Shown here: positions 36,886 through 48,890 of the stretch, one piece after another | Layout: the number at the start of each line of letters is the position of its first letter | How positions within the stretch are numbered: position 1 is the first letter of the stretch | DNA from: Sclerodactyla briareus | Taxonomy: Eukaryota > Echinodermata > Holothuroidea > Dendrochirotida > Sclerodactylidae | Assembly (NCBI GenBank): GCA_026419785.1 | Contig: JAODTK010000433.1 | Location: forward strand, 124,001-188,000 | Direction of reading: 5' to 3' | DNA length: 64,000 nucleotides | Notes under the pieces: generated by a model | Seen by the model: only the letters and a program-made list of their open reading frames with translations | The model's database searches: none | Told to the model about the DNA's origin: nothing | Made by a program: the position numbers and the translations under genes

Positions 36886-37110
36886 GGCTGCACTGTAGCT
36901 CTGCGTGGGACTACCTCCATGGTGGAATGATGTGTGGATACTGTCATCACTTATCATTATGGGGTGATGGCTGCACTTTAGCTCTGTGTGGGACTACATC
37001 CATGGTGAGATGATGTGTGAATACCTGTCATCACCTTATCATTATGGGGTGATGGCTGCACTTTAGCTCTGTGTGGGACTACCTCCATGGTGGGATGGCA
37101 TGAAACATTG
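36886..37110 (+). repeat. ~84-bp tandem repeat
   Basis: Units start at 36886, 36969 and 37054 ('ggctgcact.tagctctg'). Each has 'gtgggactac.tccatggtg' and 'ctgtcatcac.ttatcattat'. A further partial unit ('ctgtcatcactttctcatc') lies on the other side of the SINE at about 36487-36512, so the SINE sits within the array. Confidence 0.85.
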
Positions 37111-37300
37111 AGGGGGGGGGGGGATTCACAGGCAGTTCCAATTGTGTTTATACTGTCCACAGTTGTATTCTGGAACAACCTGCATGGTGGAATGACATCA
37201 GGAAATTGGGGGAGGGGGGTTCACAGGCATTTCCAAGTGTGGTTTCCACTGTTCACAGTTGTGTTGGTACATAAAGCAATATTAGGCAAACGGGTTAGAT
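37111..37300 (+). repeat. ~95-bp two-unit tandem repeat
   Basis: 'ggggattcacaggcagttcc' (about 37122) and 'ggggttcacaggcatttcc' (about 37216) each lead into 'ctgt.cacagttgt'. It is adjacent to, and possibly derived from, the ~84-bp array. Confidence 0.65.
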
Positions 37301-37469
37301 GTGTCAAAAAGTTCTAGGTCAATAAGGTTAAGGTTAAGGTACACAAACTTGATAAAGCACACACTGCTGTGAGAACCACAATCACAGGCCTTGTGTAAAG
37401 AAGTTAATACAGTGGTCGATTAAATGTGAACATACAATAAATGCGGAATGATTGAAGAACGTGCAGTGT

Positions 37470-38347
37470 ATTTGCCAGAGGAATTCTGCCGCCCGCAGCT
37501 ACCAAGACGTTTCGGACTTGCACTGTTCACAAAATGATAACAGGTGCTGGTTGTACCACTCAGACTTGCTTTCGAATCCCAAAGAAAGCTACGTCGGCCT
37601 CCAAGAAAGTTTGACGTGAGCCAATTGAAGGATCCGCTATAGTCACTGTGTTTGCTGACAAGCTGGCTGGGCAGTCGCTTGAAGAACGGGAGGTGGATGT
37701 GGACCCCGTGCAGGGATGTGCATTCCAATACAGCAGAAATGCATCCTGAACCGTCCTAGGAGGACCACCGGGCAAATTCTAGGGAAACAGTCGAAGTCCT
37801 CGAGCGGAGTTGCCAGGTCAGGCTCAGTGATGAGACTCCGCTTTCTAGGGAGCCTCGGCGCATGACACTGAAAGCACTGCGACGCGACCATGAGGCAGAG
37901 GTCCGGAGTCTTGTGAGTCCGTGGAGAGGCACTTGGCAACGGGTGCCTCGCAGCCGGCCCACGGAGTGATTCAGAGACTCCGCGACCGGCCTCCGTGGCG
38001 GTGCCCGGCTGTCGAGGCAGATGGCGATAAGATCTTGACCGAGGTATCCTAGGTGTGCACCCAAGTGGAAATTAAGGATGAATGCGTTGCAACCATGGTG
38101 GCTGACCGCCTGTATAGACTGCCGACGTGCCTACGATCGGAGGAAACTCAGGCGGCATGGATCAGTTGGAGGCGGGAAGCTCATGTTGTCTGTGGCATAT
38201 ATCCAGCGTACTCTGGGCTAGTGGCTTGGGCGATCTATAGTGGTTGCATGGTCGCTACTGCTGTCTAGAGCACTGGTGTCATCCCAACTGTCGCGGAAAA
38301 GGAGACTTATTGCTCCAATCTGGGAAGGGGAGGGTGATACTCCGGAC
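37470..38347 (+). pseudogene. LINE relic, upstream part (endonuclease-RT linker)
   Basis: Decayed plus-strand translation shows 'KFDVSQLKDP' (37607-37636), the linker region of a family of animal LINEs. At the right edge comes 'LIAPIWEGEGDTPD' (about 38306-38347), the start of the RT domain. The frame then breaks exactly where the hAT-like insert begins and resumes at 39814 with 'CNNYR'. Stops and frameshifts are frequent. The GC-rich minus-strand frames at 37420-38064 are antisense shadows. Confidence 0.7.
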
Positions 38348-39813
38348 CAGTAGCGTAAATTTGTCTGGATGAGTTGCGGGTATGATTATCAGGAACAATT
38401 TGCAGCCCATCCCACCCCCGTTGGAAAACATACATTTTTTGCCGTTCAATTTTTCACATTTAGTACTGCTTCTCTCAAAGCTCCTGAAAAATAGTAGATG
38501 GAAACTGTGGTGGAGAGGACAGTTTGTCTGTCAATCAGAGATGATGTTTTACTGGCCCAGGCACCTATGAGATTGCAACTGGCCTCTGCTATGATCGTTA
38601 ATAGCCTTTGGCCCCGCGATCGAGATATTGAGACATTTTTCGAACTACACGGGGACCTCCATGGTACCGTGAAAAAATCCTTGTTTTCCGTGGAAATGTG
38701 CACATATCAGGCTCGGGAATATATAAGGACACTTCGGAGCTAGGGGCGGACCATAATCGGAGACGGCCGTTATGGACTACCGACCCAGGCTCCATCGTGG
38801 TTGGCAAAACCTATTCGATTGAGAAAAAAGGTTCACCGAGATACTCATTTCCAATGAAGACAAACGAACAACCACTTGAGTCGCCGTGGAACGCAGGCTT
38901 TCCACCTGTTGAACCAAAATTGTGGACACCTGGCTACATCACTTGTAGAATGCAGAGAAGTATGTTACAAACAATTACCAGCCATACACAACGGGTGCAG
39001 AACCACAGGTATGCGTGCAATTCGCGAGAAATTGTTGCCCATTTGTTGTTTTCGCCTGTTTCGTGCATACGCACTATTGAATATAACCGGAAAGTAGCAA
39101 CACATACATCATATGGAGGTAGGAGGGACGACCAAATATTTTTCTAGAACTATATGTGAATTGTAAAAACAGGCAGCACTGTATGAAAAATGGAAAACTC
39201 AGGACCGTATTTACTTTGTTGGCGGTCCGGGACAAGAGTAATGTGGGGTCCCTAGAATTTCCGAATACCCGAACAGGGATGTATATCCTGTATAGATCCT
39301 ATTGTGGGCCTACTACCTCAGTCGACGTTCCGTGCGTTTTTCACATTTTTGACAGACTATTAACAGAAATGCTCGGGGTTCGTCCCGCTGTAAATCTGGA
39401 CATGTGAGAACTGAGAGAGGGTGTATATTATGTAGACCATCCCCGCTCTTTCAGAAGTGAGATCGACCTGCATGAAAAACCACTGTGTTGGTCTCCTTGG
39501 AACGCAGGAATCTCACTCTTGCACAATAACAAATATTCAACACTTTTTGGCAGATCTACTTGAACATTTGCCTTCCGCAAATCGCGGAATTTTTTGGATG
39601 TTTTGTACATTACTCCCTACCAACTCACTGGAAGTTGGTGTCATAGAGATGATATCGGGCCGGATGGATTACACCATTGGAAACACAATATAAAGCGTGT
39701 GCTGCGTCTCCGAAGAAAGGCATTACCTGAAAACTGGGGGGGGGGGTATATTTGTATAGGCCGTCCTCCACTTATAACCCCCCACCCCCGGTGAATTTCT
39801 CCGTGCTCGGAAC
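38340..39813. mobile_element. hAT-like DNA transposon inserted in the LINE
   Basis: The insert (38348-39805) begins CAGTAGCGTAAATT. Its other end, read inward, begins CACGGAGAAATTCACC. It is flanked by 'ctccggac' (38340-38347) and 'ctcggaac' (39806-39813), an imperfect 8-base target duplication. Eight-base duplications and CAG-type ends are the signature of hAT transposons. Removing insert plus one flank copy restores the LINE reading 'GDTPD' followed by 'CNNYR', which fixes both borders independently. No transposase motif was recognised in about 1.46 kb, so the copy is probably non-autonomous. Open frames inside (for example 38698-39147) have no known domain. 'ccgtggaacgcaggctttcc' (about 38885) has a weak echo at about 39497, hinting at an internal duplication. 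Confidence 0.72.
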
Positions 39814-40345
39814 TGCAATAACTATAGATGTATTACAATCCTCTCAGTCGGCAAAGCTTTTGCCTTTATCGTCCTGAACAGAGCTCGTTGTCAGCTGCTT
39901 GCGCATCAGCATCCTGAACAGTCGGGTTTCGTCCCCCAAGAAAGTCCAATGTGAATCGCATCTGGCTTCCGTGTCATGTATGAGCGAATGCAGGAATTCG
40001 GTATAGGGGCGTTCTTGTGGCCTATATCAATTTTCGCAAGGCCTTCGACTCCATGTGTAGGAAGACTCTCTGGAGAATTCCCGAGTAGCGTGGTGTGCCA
40101 ACATGGGTCCTCAAACAGGGATGTACACTGGCGCCAACACTTCTCAACGTGTAGGCTGGTCTCAATCGGTTGGAGGTTTCTGACCCGAACTTCGCGGATG
40201 ATGCCGTATTACTTGCGGTGTTCGTGGATTGTTTAGCTGGTGCCTTGGAACCTTGGACAAATCCATTTTCCACCTTGACAAATCTGCGGTCTCAAAGTTG
40301 AACCGGAACCCCAAACACTGTCGGGAGGTTTAGCGATACTTCAAC
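39814..40345 (+). pseudogene. LINE relic, RT domain part
   Basis: The LINE resumes with 'NNYRCITILSVGKAFAF' and 'HQHPEQSGFVP' (39901-39933). Box A follows as 'YINFRKAFDS' (40023-40052). 'QGCTLAPTLLN' is near 40120-40150, and an intact 'FADDAVLLA' catalytic box is at 40191-40217. Several frameshifts separate these motifs and a deletion has removed sequence between box A and 'QGCTLAPT'. It ends near 40345 without a recognised 3' tail. The family is widespread in invertebrates and fishes, and I do not assign a clade. Confidence 0.82.
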
Positions 40346-41877
40346 TGGTATGCATGGCCTTTGATTCTAAGAATATAAAAGCCGTTCGGAATGAATATCA
40401 AGCTAAGCATTGTATGATCTTCATCCATGATCAAGCTATAGCGGTCATGGTCAAAGGTGGCCCGATATTTATTCTCAAATCAAACTTATTCTTTAAAATT
40501 ATAATTTATAATTTAAAAAAAAAAAAAAAAATTATAATTTCTGTCACAAACAAACAAAACAAATCTGATCCTCACCAGTTATAGCAGGAATCTTATACCC
40601 ATTAGAAATGAATACACATTCAATTTCACCCTGATCAGACCGAGCGTCGTGAATATTATTCGTTCATCTCTGCTGACACAGGTGAACTTTCATCATTCTG
40701 ACCGCAAGACCGAGTCATGCACTCAAATACGTACAACATATGAAACAGGATATAAATATCATTCATACAGAACCGTTAAAGTTATCGTGTTGACAGCAAA
40801 GAACTGGACACAAAATCGAATGTTCAATTTCCTCGTAGAAATTCGTATCTACCTATCTGTTATGATACTTTTCAGTAGAGTGGTGCAAAGCGCTTTTTGA
40901 CAGCCAGTATTGTGTGTCTTAAGAGTAATAATCGGTTACACTGTTAAATAGTGCGTTCTAATTGGCAATAATGAAAAGGTCACCTACTTACCGAGTCGTC
41001 GGTTCATTCTTTCTTGAATCTAAGTTACCGCGTATTAACAGCTGCTATTCGATCGGGGGGGGTGAACGTGTCTTCTAGTTAGAATCGAGTATATTTCGGA
41101 GATAGATGGCCGCTAGTACTGAACCTCAGTAATATTACCATACCCAAATGTACGTAACGCAGGAACATCTTAACCAGCTCAATTGTTTCACAGCGTGGGT
41201 TGGATGAGAACCAAACAGGCAAGTCTTTTCTGAACATGACATTGTTATCAAAACAGATGAAGGCGCCGCTACCTCTCCAATCTCATTGTACAAAATCCTA
41301 GAAGAAAGTTTGTTTCTCCTAGATAGGAAAGAGCCATAATTCAGGAAAGCCTCTAACTCGTTTGGGCCCCCTATTGTAGTTCACGACGTGGCGGCATGAC
41401 TGAAGAGGAACAATGTGCGCATATTTTGGCCGATTGTTTCACTTTTCAGTGTTCGCTTTGAGAACAAAATTGGCATAGGTAATGGACAAGTCAAAAAAAC
41501 ACGTCATTACGAGGATAATGCCACATGACGTTGTGAATTGGTTTTAACGATTCTCGATGGGAGGAGTGAGGAGAGAAACTCTCGATGAGGAGATGGCAGA
41601 CATCGCTCTCTGGTACTCCATCTGTAGGAGAGCCGTTGATGTGAGTGATGAAATTAATCACGGTTTAAGGGGACCACATTCCGCACTTTCTACAAGACGT
41701 TAGTTGGCCCATGAAACCATCGCTAAAAATAACGTATAACTGGCACATTAGTCTCAGGTGTCGAGGTTAGGCTTATACACTTTTTACGAGTGGGGAACGT
41801 TCGATGTATAGTTGCGAGGGATTTCCATAACATTGACCAAAAACTAGAGACTAGTCTTGATAAGCTAGATTGTTAGC
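40346..41877. other. Unassigned sequence with a poly-A run
   Basis: An A-run flanked by 'ttataatt' lies at about 40500-40540 and forms a small A/T palindrome. About 40975-41030 weakly resembles 43390-43435 ('aaaggtcacctacttac'), part of the older duplicated block. No gene recognised. Confidence 0.45.
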
Positions 41878-42870
41878 GGAAGTTCAATGAACCACTTATT
41901 ATTCACCCTGACCTGCCTAAAGATTAGAGTGTTCTGCCATCTGCTACTCAAATTGATTGAATATCACTCAATTCTCGTGAACTACAGTGGGTGAAGTTGG
42001 GCCGGGGTCTGGGAGGAGGAAAACTGGATTCATATGTAGATTGGTTGGTTCTCACGTGAAAAAGGGCATAATTAACTCGCCGAATATAAAACAGGCGTTG
42101 AAACTAAGGCTATGTTCGGACGCAACAGCCAAAGCACAGGACCAACTAAACATGCTAAAGGGGCGAAACGAAGTTAATTTAGTGTAGTCACTCCAGAGAC
42201 ATCTAGAACCTGACCAAATGAAGAGACAGACGCGCCAATTGCTTTTTTGACGATATTGAGGACTGTGTACGAGTGGTTCAGTTATTGAACTACAAATCTT
42301 CAGTTTGTTTACAAGAATACGCTACCCGCCGATTCAGCAGGACGCGAAATCGAGTAGCGCTCAACGTTGTGGTAGCGTTCCGATAAAGCCGCGTCCGATG
42401 TACTTCCTACACACGTTGGTTTTGGGTTTCTGTCTCAGCTGTCGTGTTTATGCTGACAATTTGGGTATCTGTCAATTAGGCACGGTGTACAAAAAAAGGA
42501 GGACATTGACATGGATGCGAGCGAAAACATAAACAGCCTACACATCATTGTGTATCATCCTACCATGAATAAAGGTAAATTGTGGGGCGATCTAAAGCCA
42601 CGAGGGGGAAAAACAGGATGTTGTCTCAAATCGTTGAAGACATTGGAGTTTTAGGCCAAAACAGACATAATGCGTGAGCAGCAGCATGGGGCGTATACCC
42701 TGTACACCTTTGTGCATCAGGCTACCGTGGAGGAAGATACACCATAACGCAATCTAAACCTCTGCGGACGTAAAAAATTGACATCTCGCCTTGCCTATGC
42801 TATAACATACACTGAGCATTCCCTCGACTAGCGCTGACCAAATTCCACGAACATGAGTTGTAAGGGAATC
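41878..42870 (+). repeat. Older duplicated block, copy 1
   Basis: In the same order as at 46757-48890 it holds 'gttcaatgaaccactt' (41884 and 46757), 'ttgaatatcactcaattctc' (41958 and 46902), 'ctgtctcagctgtcgtgttt' (42430 and 48563) and 'ataacatacactgagcatt' (42801 and 48794, the latter as 'gtaacatacactgatcatt'). A sub-unit ('gtatacc.tgtacacc' to 'cgcaatctaaa') occurs twice here (about 42529-42600 and 42687-42760) and once in copy 2. Confidence 0.7.
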
Positions 42871-45639
42871 TGATACTTTGGCGTGTAATTTGAGTTATAC
42901 GGGTTCAGAAGCCTGTTTAGGCTTACCAAGGATCCCTGGTCATACTGTCGGTGGATCAGCACGGGAGATAACTCGCCTTCTCTTCCGACATAACCACTGC
43001 CGAATACTGAAACACTATTGACTCTCTATTATTTATCTACAAGTCACAAACACGCTCGTTTCAAATGATGTTGTCTTCAGGACAGAGGAAAAATAAACAC
43101 ACGATGATCAGATAAATTTATTATCAAATGGTTTATCATCACATTCGATACTAACTGTTATCTTGCAGCCTATATACAGGCGAAGAAAACGACCAAATGT
43201 CTCGTGATTTGACCCGCCAAGTTATTACTCTCAAACACCTCGCGAGTACTGAGGTATGACACTCGTTCGGTGAAGCCGTGCATAACGATATCCAACGACC
43301 AGCTTCATTATTTTTCTCACTATAGAAATAATCGGCTTAACGAAATGAATAATCCGTTTCAATAAAGTGCAATAAAGTGCAACAACACAAAGGTCACCTA
43401 CTTATTAAGTCTTTAAAACTCGGTTTCATCTTACTGAATCCATAACGCTGGCGTTTACCACCGGCTACCTCGGGAGTTGGAAATGTCTCCCTGGCAGGTT
43501 ATAAAGATACTAGGTGTGGGAAGGATTAGTGTCTGTACGTTAAGAAAAGTACAGTAGTAGTAATAATATCCATATCCAAATATACTGAAGTAAACGTAGA
43601 AAGTATGGCGCAAAGTAATGTAAGTTCGGTAACGGAGGAACAAATATTACTGTATGGTTGGCACAAGTACCGCAACTTCTTCCAAAATGTTTCTACTCCA
43701 CTTTCCGGTGTTTGCTTTCAACAACAGAAACAAGCGGCTACGTAACAATGTGGACGATGCCAACAAATATGTATATCTAATGAAATTACGTTTTAATCCA
43801 TTTGAATGAGAGCGCAGTAGAACTGTAGGCCCCTGTTCTGGGAAGTCTGGAGTCCGTATAGTTCTTGAAGGAATTTGAGTTGGATACGGGCACATGATAT
43901 CATCTTGGAAAAAACAACAACGCAACAATGCGTAGTGATTCCTTGCCTTATTGCCACATCACAAACATCTTAGACTTCGGACCAGATCCAGGGACCATGT
44001 ATCTGTATGGCACGGTCATTGCAAAGTATGAACTTTATAGCCATGTGCTGGGCAGCGTTCTTTATTTTCACTTGTCTCAGGTAAATATGTTTTCAGTCTC
44101 CAAAAAAATGTCTCAAGTTACCCAGTAAGCAGGATACAGTAGCTTGAGATACCCAGATTATTTCCACAATTTAAAGGGGTTAGATACCTTTGAATTCAGC
44201 TCCAGACGACTAATTTCTTTTTAGGGTGGACGAGGGACCTCTTCTTCAAGAAAGCAGCCCTAAACTGTGTGTATTTTTCACGAAAATCAATATTAACTTC
44301 AAAATTAACTTCACCAGTACAAAGAGTTGCCACAGCACTGTAATGGAACTGGTTCATGTACTAAATGTATGGGGAAATAAGTTACACAGGCAGAAAGATT
44401 GTTTCACATTATTTGATGTAACCAAGAAAGTGGAATGAATCACAGTAGCCCTACTACTTATTAGGGACATGTGACATAGTTTGTCAGTATAGGTATCATT
44501 CATGTAGCTGTTCAGCACTCAAAGCTGTGATGCCGGACCTCCAAGGTAAGATAATGTGTGCATTAAATGTAACACTAACCAGCGTGAAAATGGGACACTA
44601 TTCCATAAAATCACCAGTGAATGTATATATAAGCAAAGTTATAGCAATAATTTGAGCAGTGACTAAAATTATCAGACTTGTTGATGTAGTGGTGTAGCAT
44701 GTGGGGATAGCTGTTAATTTTAATGGCATAAGAGTATCCTTTTTATCATGTGTGAATTGAAAAATAACCATGTCCATGCAGGATATACCCCTAAAAAGTA
44801 TGCTGGCTTTCACAACACAATCTCCTTGGAAAGGTGATTCAACCTTGCTCAAACGGTTTGATGCCATGCTCATGTCCATCTTTCACTCAAAGCCTCTCAG
44901 CTGACAGACAAAACCACTCAACCAATAGACAATGGAACCTTTGTTCACTGATAGCCGGACAACCAATTGTCACCTCAGGATTTCAGTATAACCATGTAGG
45001 TTTTCATGGACACCGGCAATGTCTTCGCCCAATCCCCCAGGACCCAAGCTCCAATTAAATTGTTGACCAATCCAATTAATCCAGTGGGAAGTTAGACTTT
45101 TGTTTTTATACCTGGCTGTTTCAGGCAGAATGAAATTGCTATACCGGTTTGGGGAGGGGTGGAGAGGGACGGCAAACGGACACAGGAAGTGGGATAATAT
45201 TGAGAACAGGGGTGTGGATATGGATTGGAAGGTCCATGCACTCTGTCCTTACCATGTTCCTATGGTACTCTTGTTAAAACCAATGATTATCAAAAAGCTA
45301 TCAATAAATTGAGTATAATTGCATTATAATGCAGATCTGATCTGAAAAATCTACTATTTCGAATGTATTTTTGTAAACTCAATACAGCATGGCAATTATG
45401 AGCCTTCTACATCTCCATTGAGTACCGGTAGTCAAACAGTGTTCACCATCATGTCTGACTGTTACCACAAGTGACCTTTGTCCTGACAACCTTCTGAACA
45501 GGAGGGGCCACAATGCTAAATAACATACAAATTCACATATTTGCATTGAACAGGACTTACATTCACAAAATATTCTTTCTTTGACCACTGCTGTGATCTT
45601 CAACTACACCCCGCCAAAATAAGATCATGTACGGTATCT
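42871..45639. other. Unassigned sequence, about 2.8 kb
   Basis: No clear gene. A plus-strand frame at 43928-44080 ends at 'tctcag|gtaaat', which looks like a splice donor, but its protein is not recognisable. No other motif was found. A short direct repeat 'aataaagtgc' occurs twice at 43363-43381. Confidence 0.4.
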
Positions 45640-46590
45640 CATCTGTATCTGTAGCCAACCTACATGACAGATATGACCCCTCTACATCTTTATGTGGTGT
45701 GCTCGCGAAGATTCCAGACTTCGACCCCTGTTTACCCCAAGTTACCTTCGCTCAACTATAATGCAAAAGCGACAACGGACTCCACAGTCCACATTGGTAT
45801 GTACATAGCAAATTAGCCCACATATTCCGATTTTGACCCCTGCTGCTGATGATCAAAGGCTGTCCTTCAATTAGACCCCAACATAATAAGCATTATCTAC
45901 TCTGTATAGTCAACCTACATGACAAGCACGAGCCCTCTACATCAATGCATTGAACAGTTATCGTGTTAACAATGATTTCGGACTTTGATCCCGGTTGACC
46001 CCTAGTGACGTTTGACCTGACCCAAAAGCAATGGGATCATCCACGATACATGGCCAATTCATGTACAACGTATGAGCCCTCTCCACCTTTCAGCTGAGAT
46101 ATTATGGTGTATACAAATATTTCACGCTTCGACCTTGGCTGACCTCGAGTGACCTTTGACGTAACCCCTATACAACAGTAATAATCCAATCCATACATAC
46201 AATTCACATGCCTGAACTGAACTTCACTAACCTTACCGTTCCCGAGTTGTCGCATTTACAAGCTTCCCTTCAATTGTAGTATTTCGTGACCTTGAATGAC
46301 CTTCAACTGACACCAAAATCAATGGGAATCTTCCTCTCCCTACTTGCAACCTACGTCCATCAAATGATACAAAAACAATAGGGTTGGCTTCTCTATGAGG
46401 ATTTCCACCTACCAGATATGAACTTGGTTCATGCTTGCGCTCGTTAGATATCGCGTGGAAACGAATCCGCTCCAAGCTTCACACACAGACGCACACACAC
46501 ATACATACACACACATACTCACAAACGCACACACACACGTACAGACGAGACTGCATGTATTACTTTTGGCTTCGCCAGGAATCAAAAAGC
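45640..46590 (-). mobile_element. Pearl/HINE-like element, most complete copy
   Basis: Read on the minus strand, it starts at 46590 with the AT-rich end and hairpin ('attcctggcgaagcc' facing 'aaaagtaat', about 46556-46588). A (GT)n-type tract follows (about 46480-46545). Then come about five core monomers of about 130-150 bases down to 45640. On the plus strand each monomer has a 'gacc.ttgacctga'-like phrase, near 45725, 45835, 45990, 46135 and 46300. Monomer count differs among the copies in this window (about 2, 2 and 5, plus a headless array at 1.5 kb). No protein is encoded. Confidence 0.6.
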
Positions 46591-46756
46591 ATATCAGAAG
46601 TGACTGAATAGCGTAGACACGTTTTAGAGTATATGTCATCCGGGGGCTGTTGACAAGTGCATTAGGACACTCCGTATTAGGATATCCCATAAAATGACTA
46701 AGTACAGCAGACTAACCGTACCGTACTATAAGCTCTATAATTCAGTCAGCCGAGCC

Positions 46757-48890
46757 AGTTCAATGAACCACTTCTCGGCAACTATCGCTGTCGTTGGGAT
46801 AAATTATTTCTCATTTCCGGGAGACCCGAGGCCGGCGCGTGAGTTATATGGGGGCTTTTCTCCCTACGGTGTGGGTGTTTGTGCCATCTGATTAAATTAA
46901 TTGAATATCACTCAATTCTCATAACCACGGCGGGGGGAATATTAGGACGGTCGGAGAGAGAACTGCAAACATATGTAAATGTTGGTTTTACGCGAAAGAA
47001 ATACTGCCGCATGAAAGACTCGCCGACAGACGCACGGGTAAATGAAGTCTATATATGGAATAAAAAAGCCTGGACCAATGCACGGACACACGTCATGAGC
47101 CCAAATGAAATAATTCCTTAAAGATATACATGGATCAATTTCCAAAGAGGAGAGATAATCCTAGTTTATTCCATTCCCCATTTGGTATATGCAATAAGTT
47201 GTTCTCCAGATATTGTCGTGTTGTTGTTTTCAATTTGATGTTATTGTGACGCAAGCTGGGGTACAGCGCAACGATCTTGTTTGAATAAACACAAGCTGAC
47301 ATGCGGTTAGTTATTGTTGCTCAGTTTCCCGCTAGAAATGTTTTTTTCACGCCATCTTAACGTTCTGAAGGAAATTATCTTGGCTGGTCCTAATTAACAG
47401 TACCCCATGCAAGGATACACTCCGCGTCCGAATTGCCAATGTGGCAATTGAGCATTCCGACATTTTGAACTCGGCATTTCGCGAGCAGAAGTTGGAATCG
47501 AAATATCGAAAGTCTTCATTATTGAGGCCCGATAATCTGGTGAGCCATTCAATTCAAGGATCAAACAGTAAACTAGTTCGCAAGACCTATAAAAATCGCT
47601 CCAACCTAGCGGTGAATATATGGTTTTGATGCTCCATAGAATGACAAAGCTGATATGAAATAAAAACACGACCTTTTAACAATACCAATTGAAAGAGCAT
47701 TTTGAGAATGATGGTATTACTGATAATGCTCAGTCGATTCTGAAAGTTGCTTGAACAAGCTCGTTCGTCAATTGATTGATTTTATAAGCTCATTTAAGGG
47801 AACCCGACCATATAAATCTGCGCCAGCGAAAACTTCTCTTTCCGACAAGGCAAATCAGAACTTTACGAGGCAGGCGTGTTATTTGCAATCCCAATCCAGC
47901 TCCCAGGTTCGCCGTTTAACGTCGCCATTTAACAGACTTGAAGGCAGAGTCCAGTCAAATCAATACTTAAGGAGATAAAAATCATTCAAATATCACTTTG
48001 TTCAGTTTAGAGCATGTTCGGTTGGGAAGAAATGGCTTCCTCAAATTTCATATAATTTGGTGATTTTGGAAAACTAGCAACCTTTTTATGATGTCATATC
48101 TACCAATTATAAGAGAAAAGTTAAGACATATTTCTTGATATTTTCTTCAAAATTGGTAGATATGACGTCATCAAATGTTGCCAATTTGCAAATTGCCAAC
48201 TTAGCAGTGATAAATTATTAATCTTTAGAAATTCGTAGCTCTATAACCGAACATGCTATGAACATGAAACAAAGTTTGATTGGCATAATTTCAATGCACA
48301 ATCATATGACATTTAACTATTATTGGCTGGACTTGTCCTTTAAGTGAGTGTTCCATTCAATATTTGGATATTTTTCCTCGGAAGCTGAACCAGTGTTGCA
48401 ATTCCTTCATTCGCACAGTCACCACCAGATTCAGCATGCATCATTTAATAACGCTCAGTATTGAGGCAGGGTACGACACCATTGAGACTATAAGGCTGGC
48501 ACATCAGACGAGAGTGCTGAAGAGGCTGCGTTTGATGTCCATCACACGTTAGCTCCTGTTGTTGTCTCAGCTGTCGTGTTTACGCTGACACTCGAAGTAT
48601 CTTTCAATGAGGCACACTGTGTACATCGTTAAACTAACACGGACATTGGACATGGGCAGCGGGCAAGGACGTATAGCCTGTTGCCTAAACACCTATTTGT
48701 GTCACTCTATACCTGTATAAACAGAGGTAAATTATGGCGCAATCCAAAACATGGAAGAAAACAGTAAGTGCTTTGCTTTTAGTTGCTCATATTGTAACAT
48801 ACACTGATCATTTCATGTGCCTTGATAACCCCGCATTAGCGCCTGATCATCATGAACATGGATTTCATTGCTAATTCGAATACGTTGCGG
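46757..48890 (+). repeat. Older duplicated block, copy 2
   Basis: Partner of 41878-42870. It is longer because it contains an extra stretch (about 47131-47939) and the fold-back MITE at 47940-48343. The shared parts are about 46757-47130 and 48405-48890. No open frame is conserved between the copies. Confidence 0.68.
47940..48343. mobile_element. Fold-back MITE (~400 bp)
   Basis: The right end, read inward, begins 'ttaaaggacaagtccagcc', matched at the left by 'tgaaggcagagtccagtc' (47940). A second paired block is 'agcatgttcggtt' (48010) facing 'aaccgaacatgct' (48247). The inner stem is 'tgtcatatctaccaatt' (about 48092) facing 'aattggtagatatgacgtca' (48152), with a loop of about 40 bases. Pairing thus extends over most of the element. 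It has no coding capacity. The TTAA at the right end suggests a TTAA-targeting family, but the left TTAA is displaced (47929-47932), so this is uncertain. Confidence 0.72.

Noticed and set aside
37420..38064. Minus-strand frames in a GC-rich stretch
   Set aside because: They are antisense to a plus-strand LINE relic with recognisable motifs.
43928..44080. Possible exon ending at a donor-like CAG|GTAAAT
   Set aside because: Protein not recognisable and no matching acceptor or neighbouring exon. A donor-like hexamer is common by chance.
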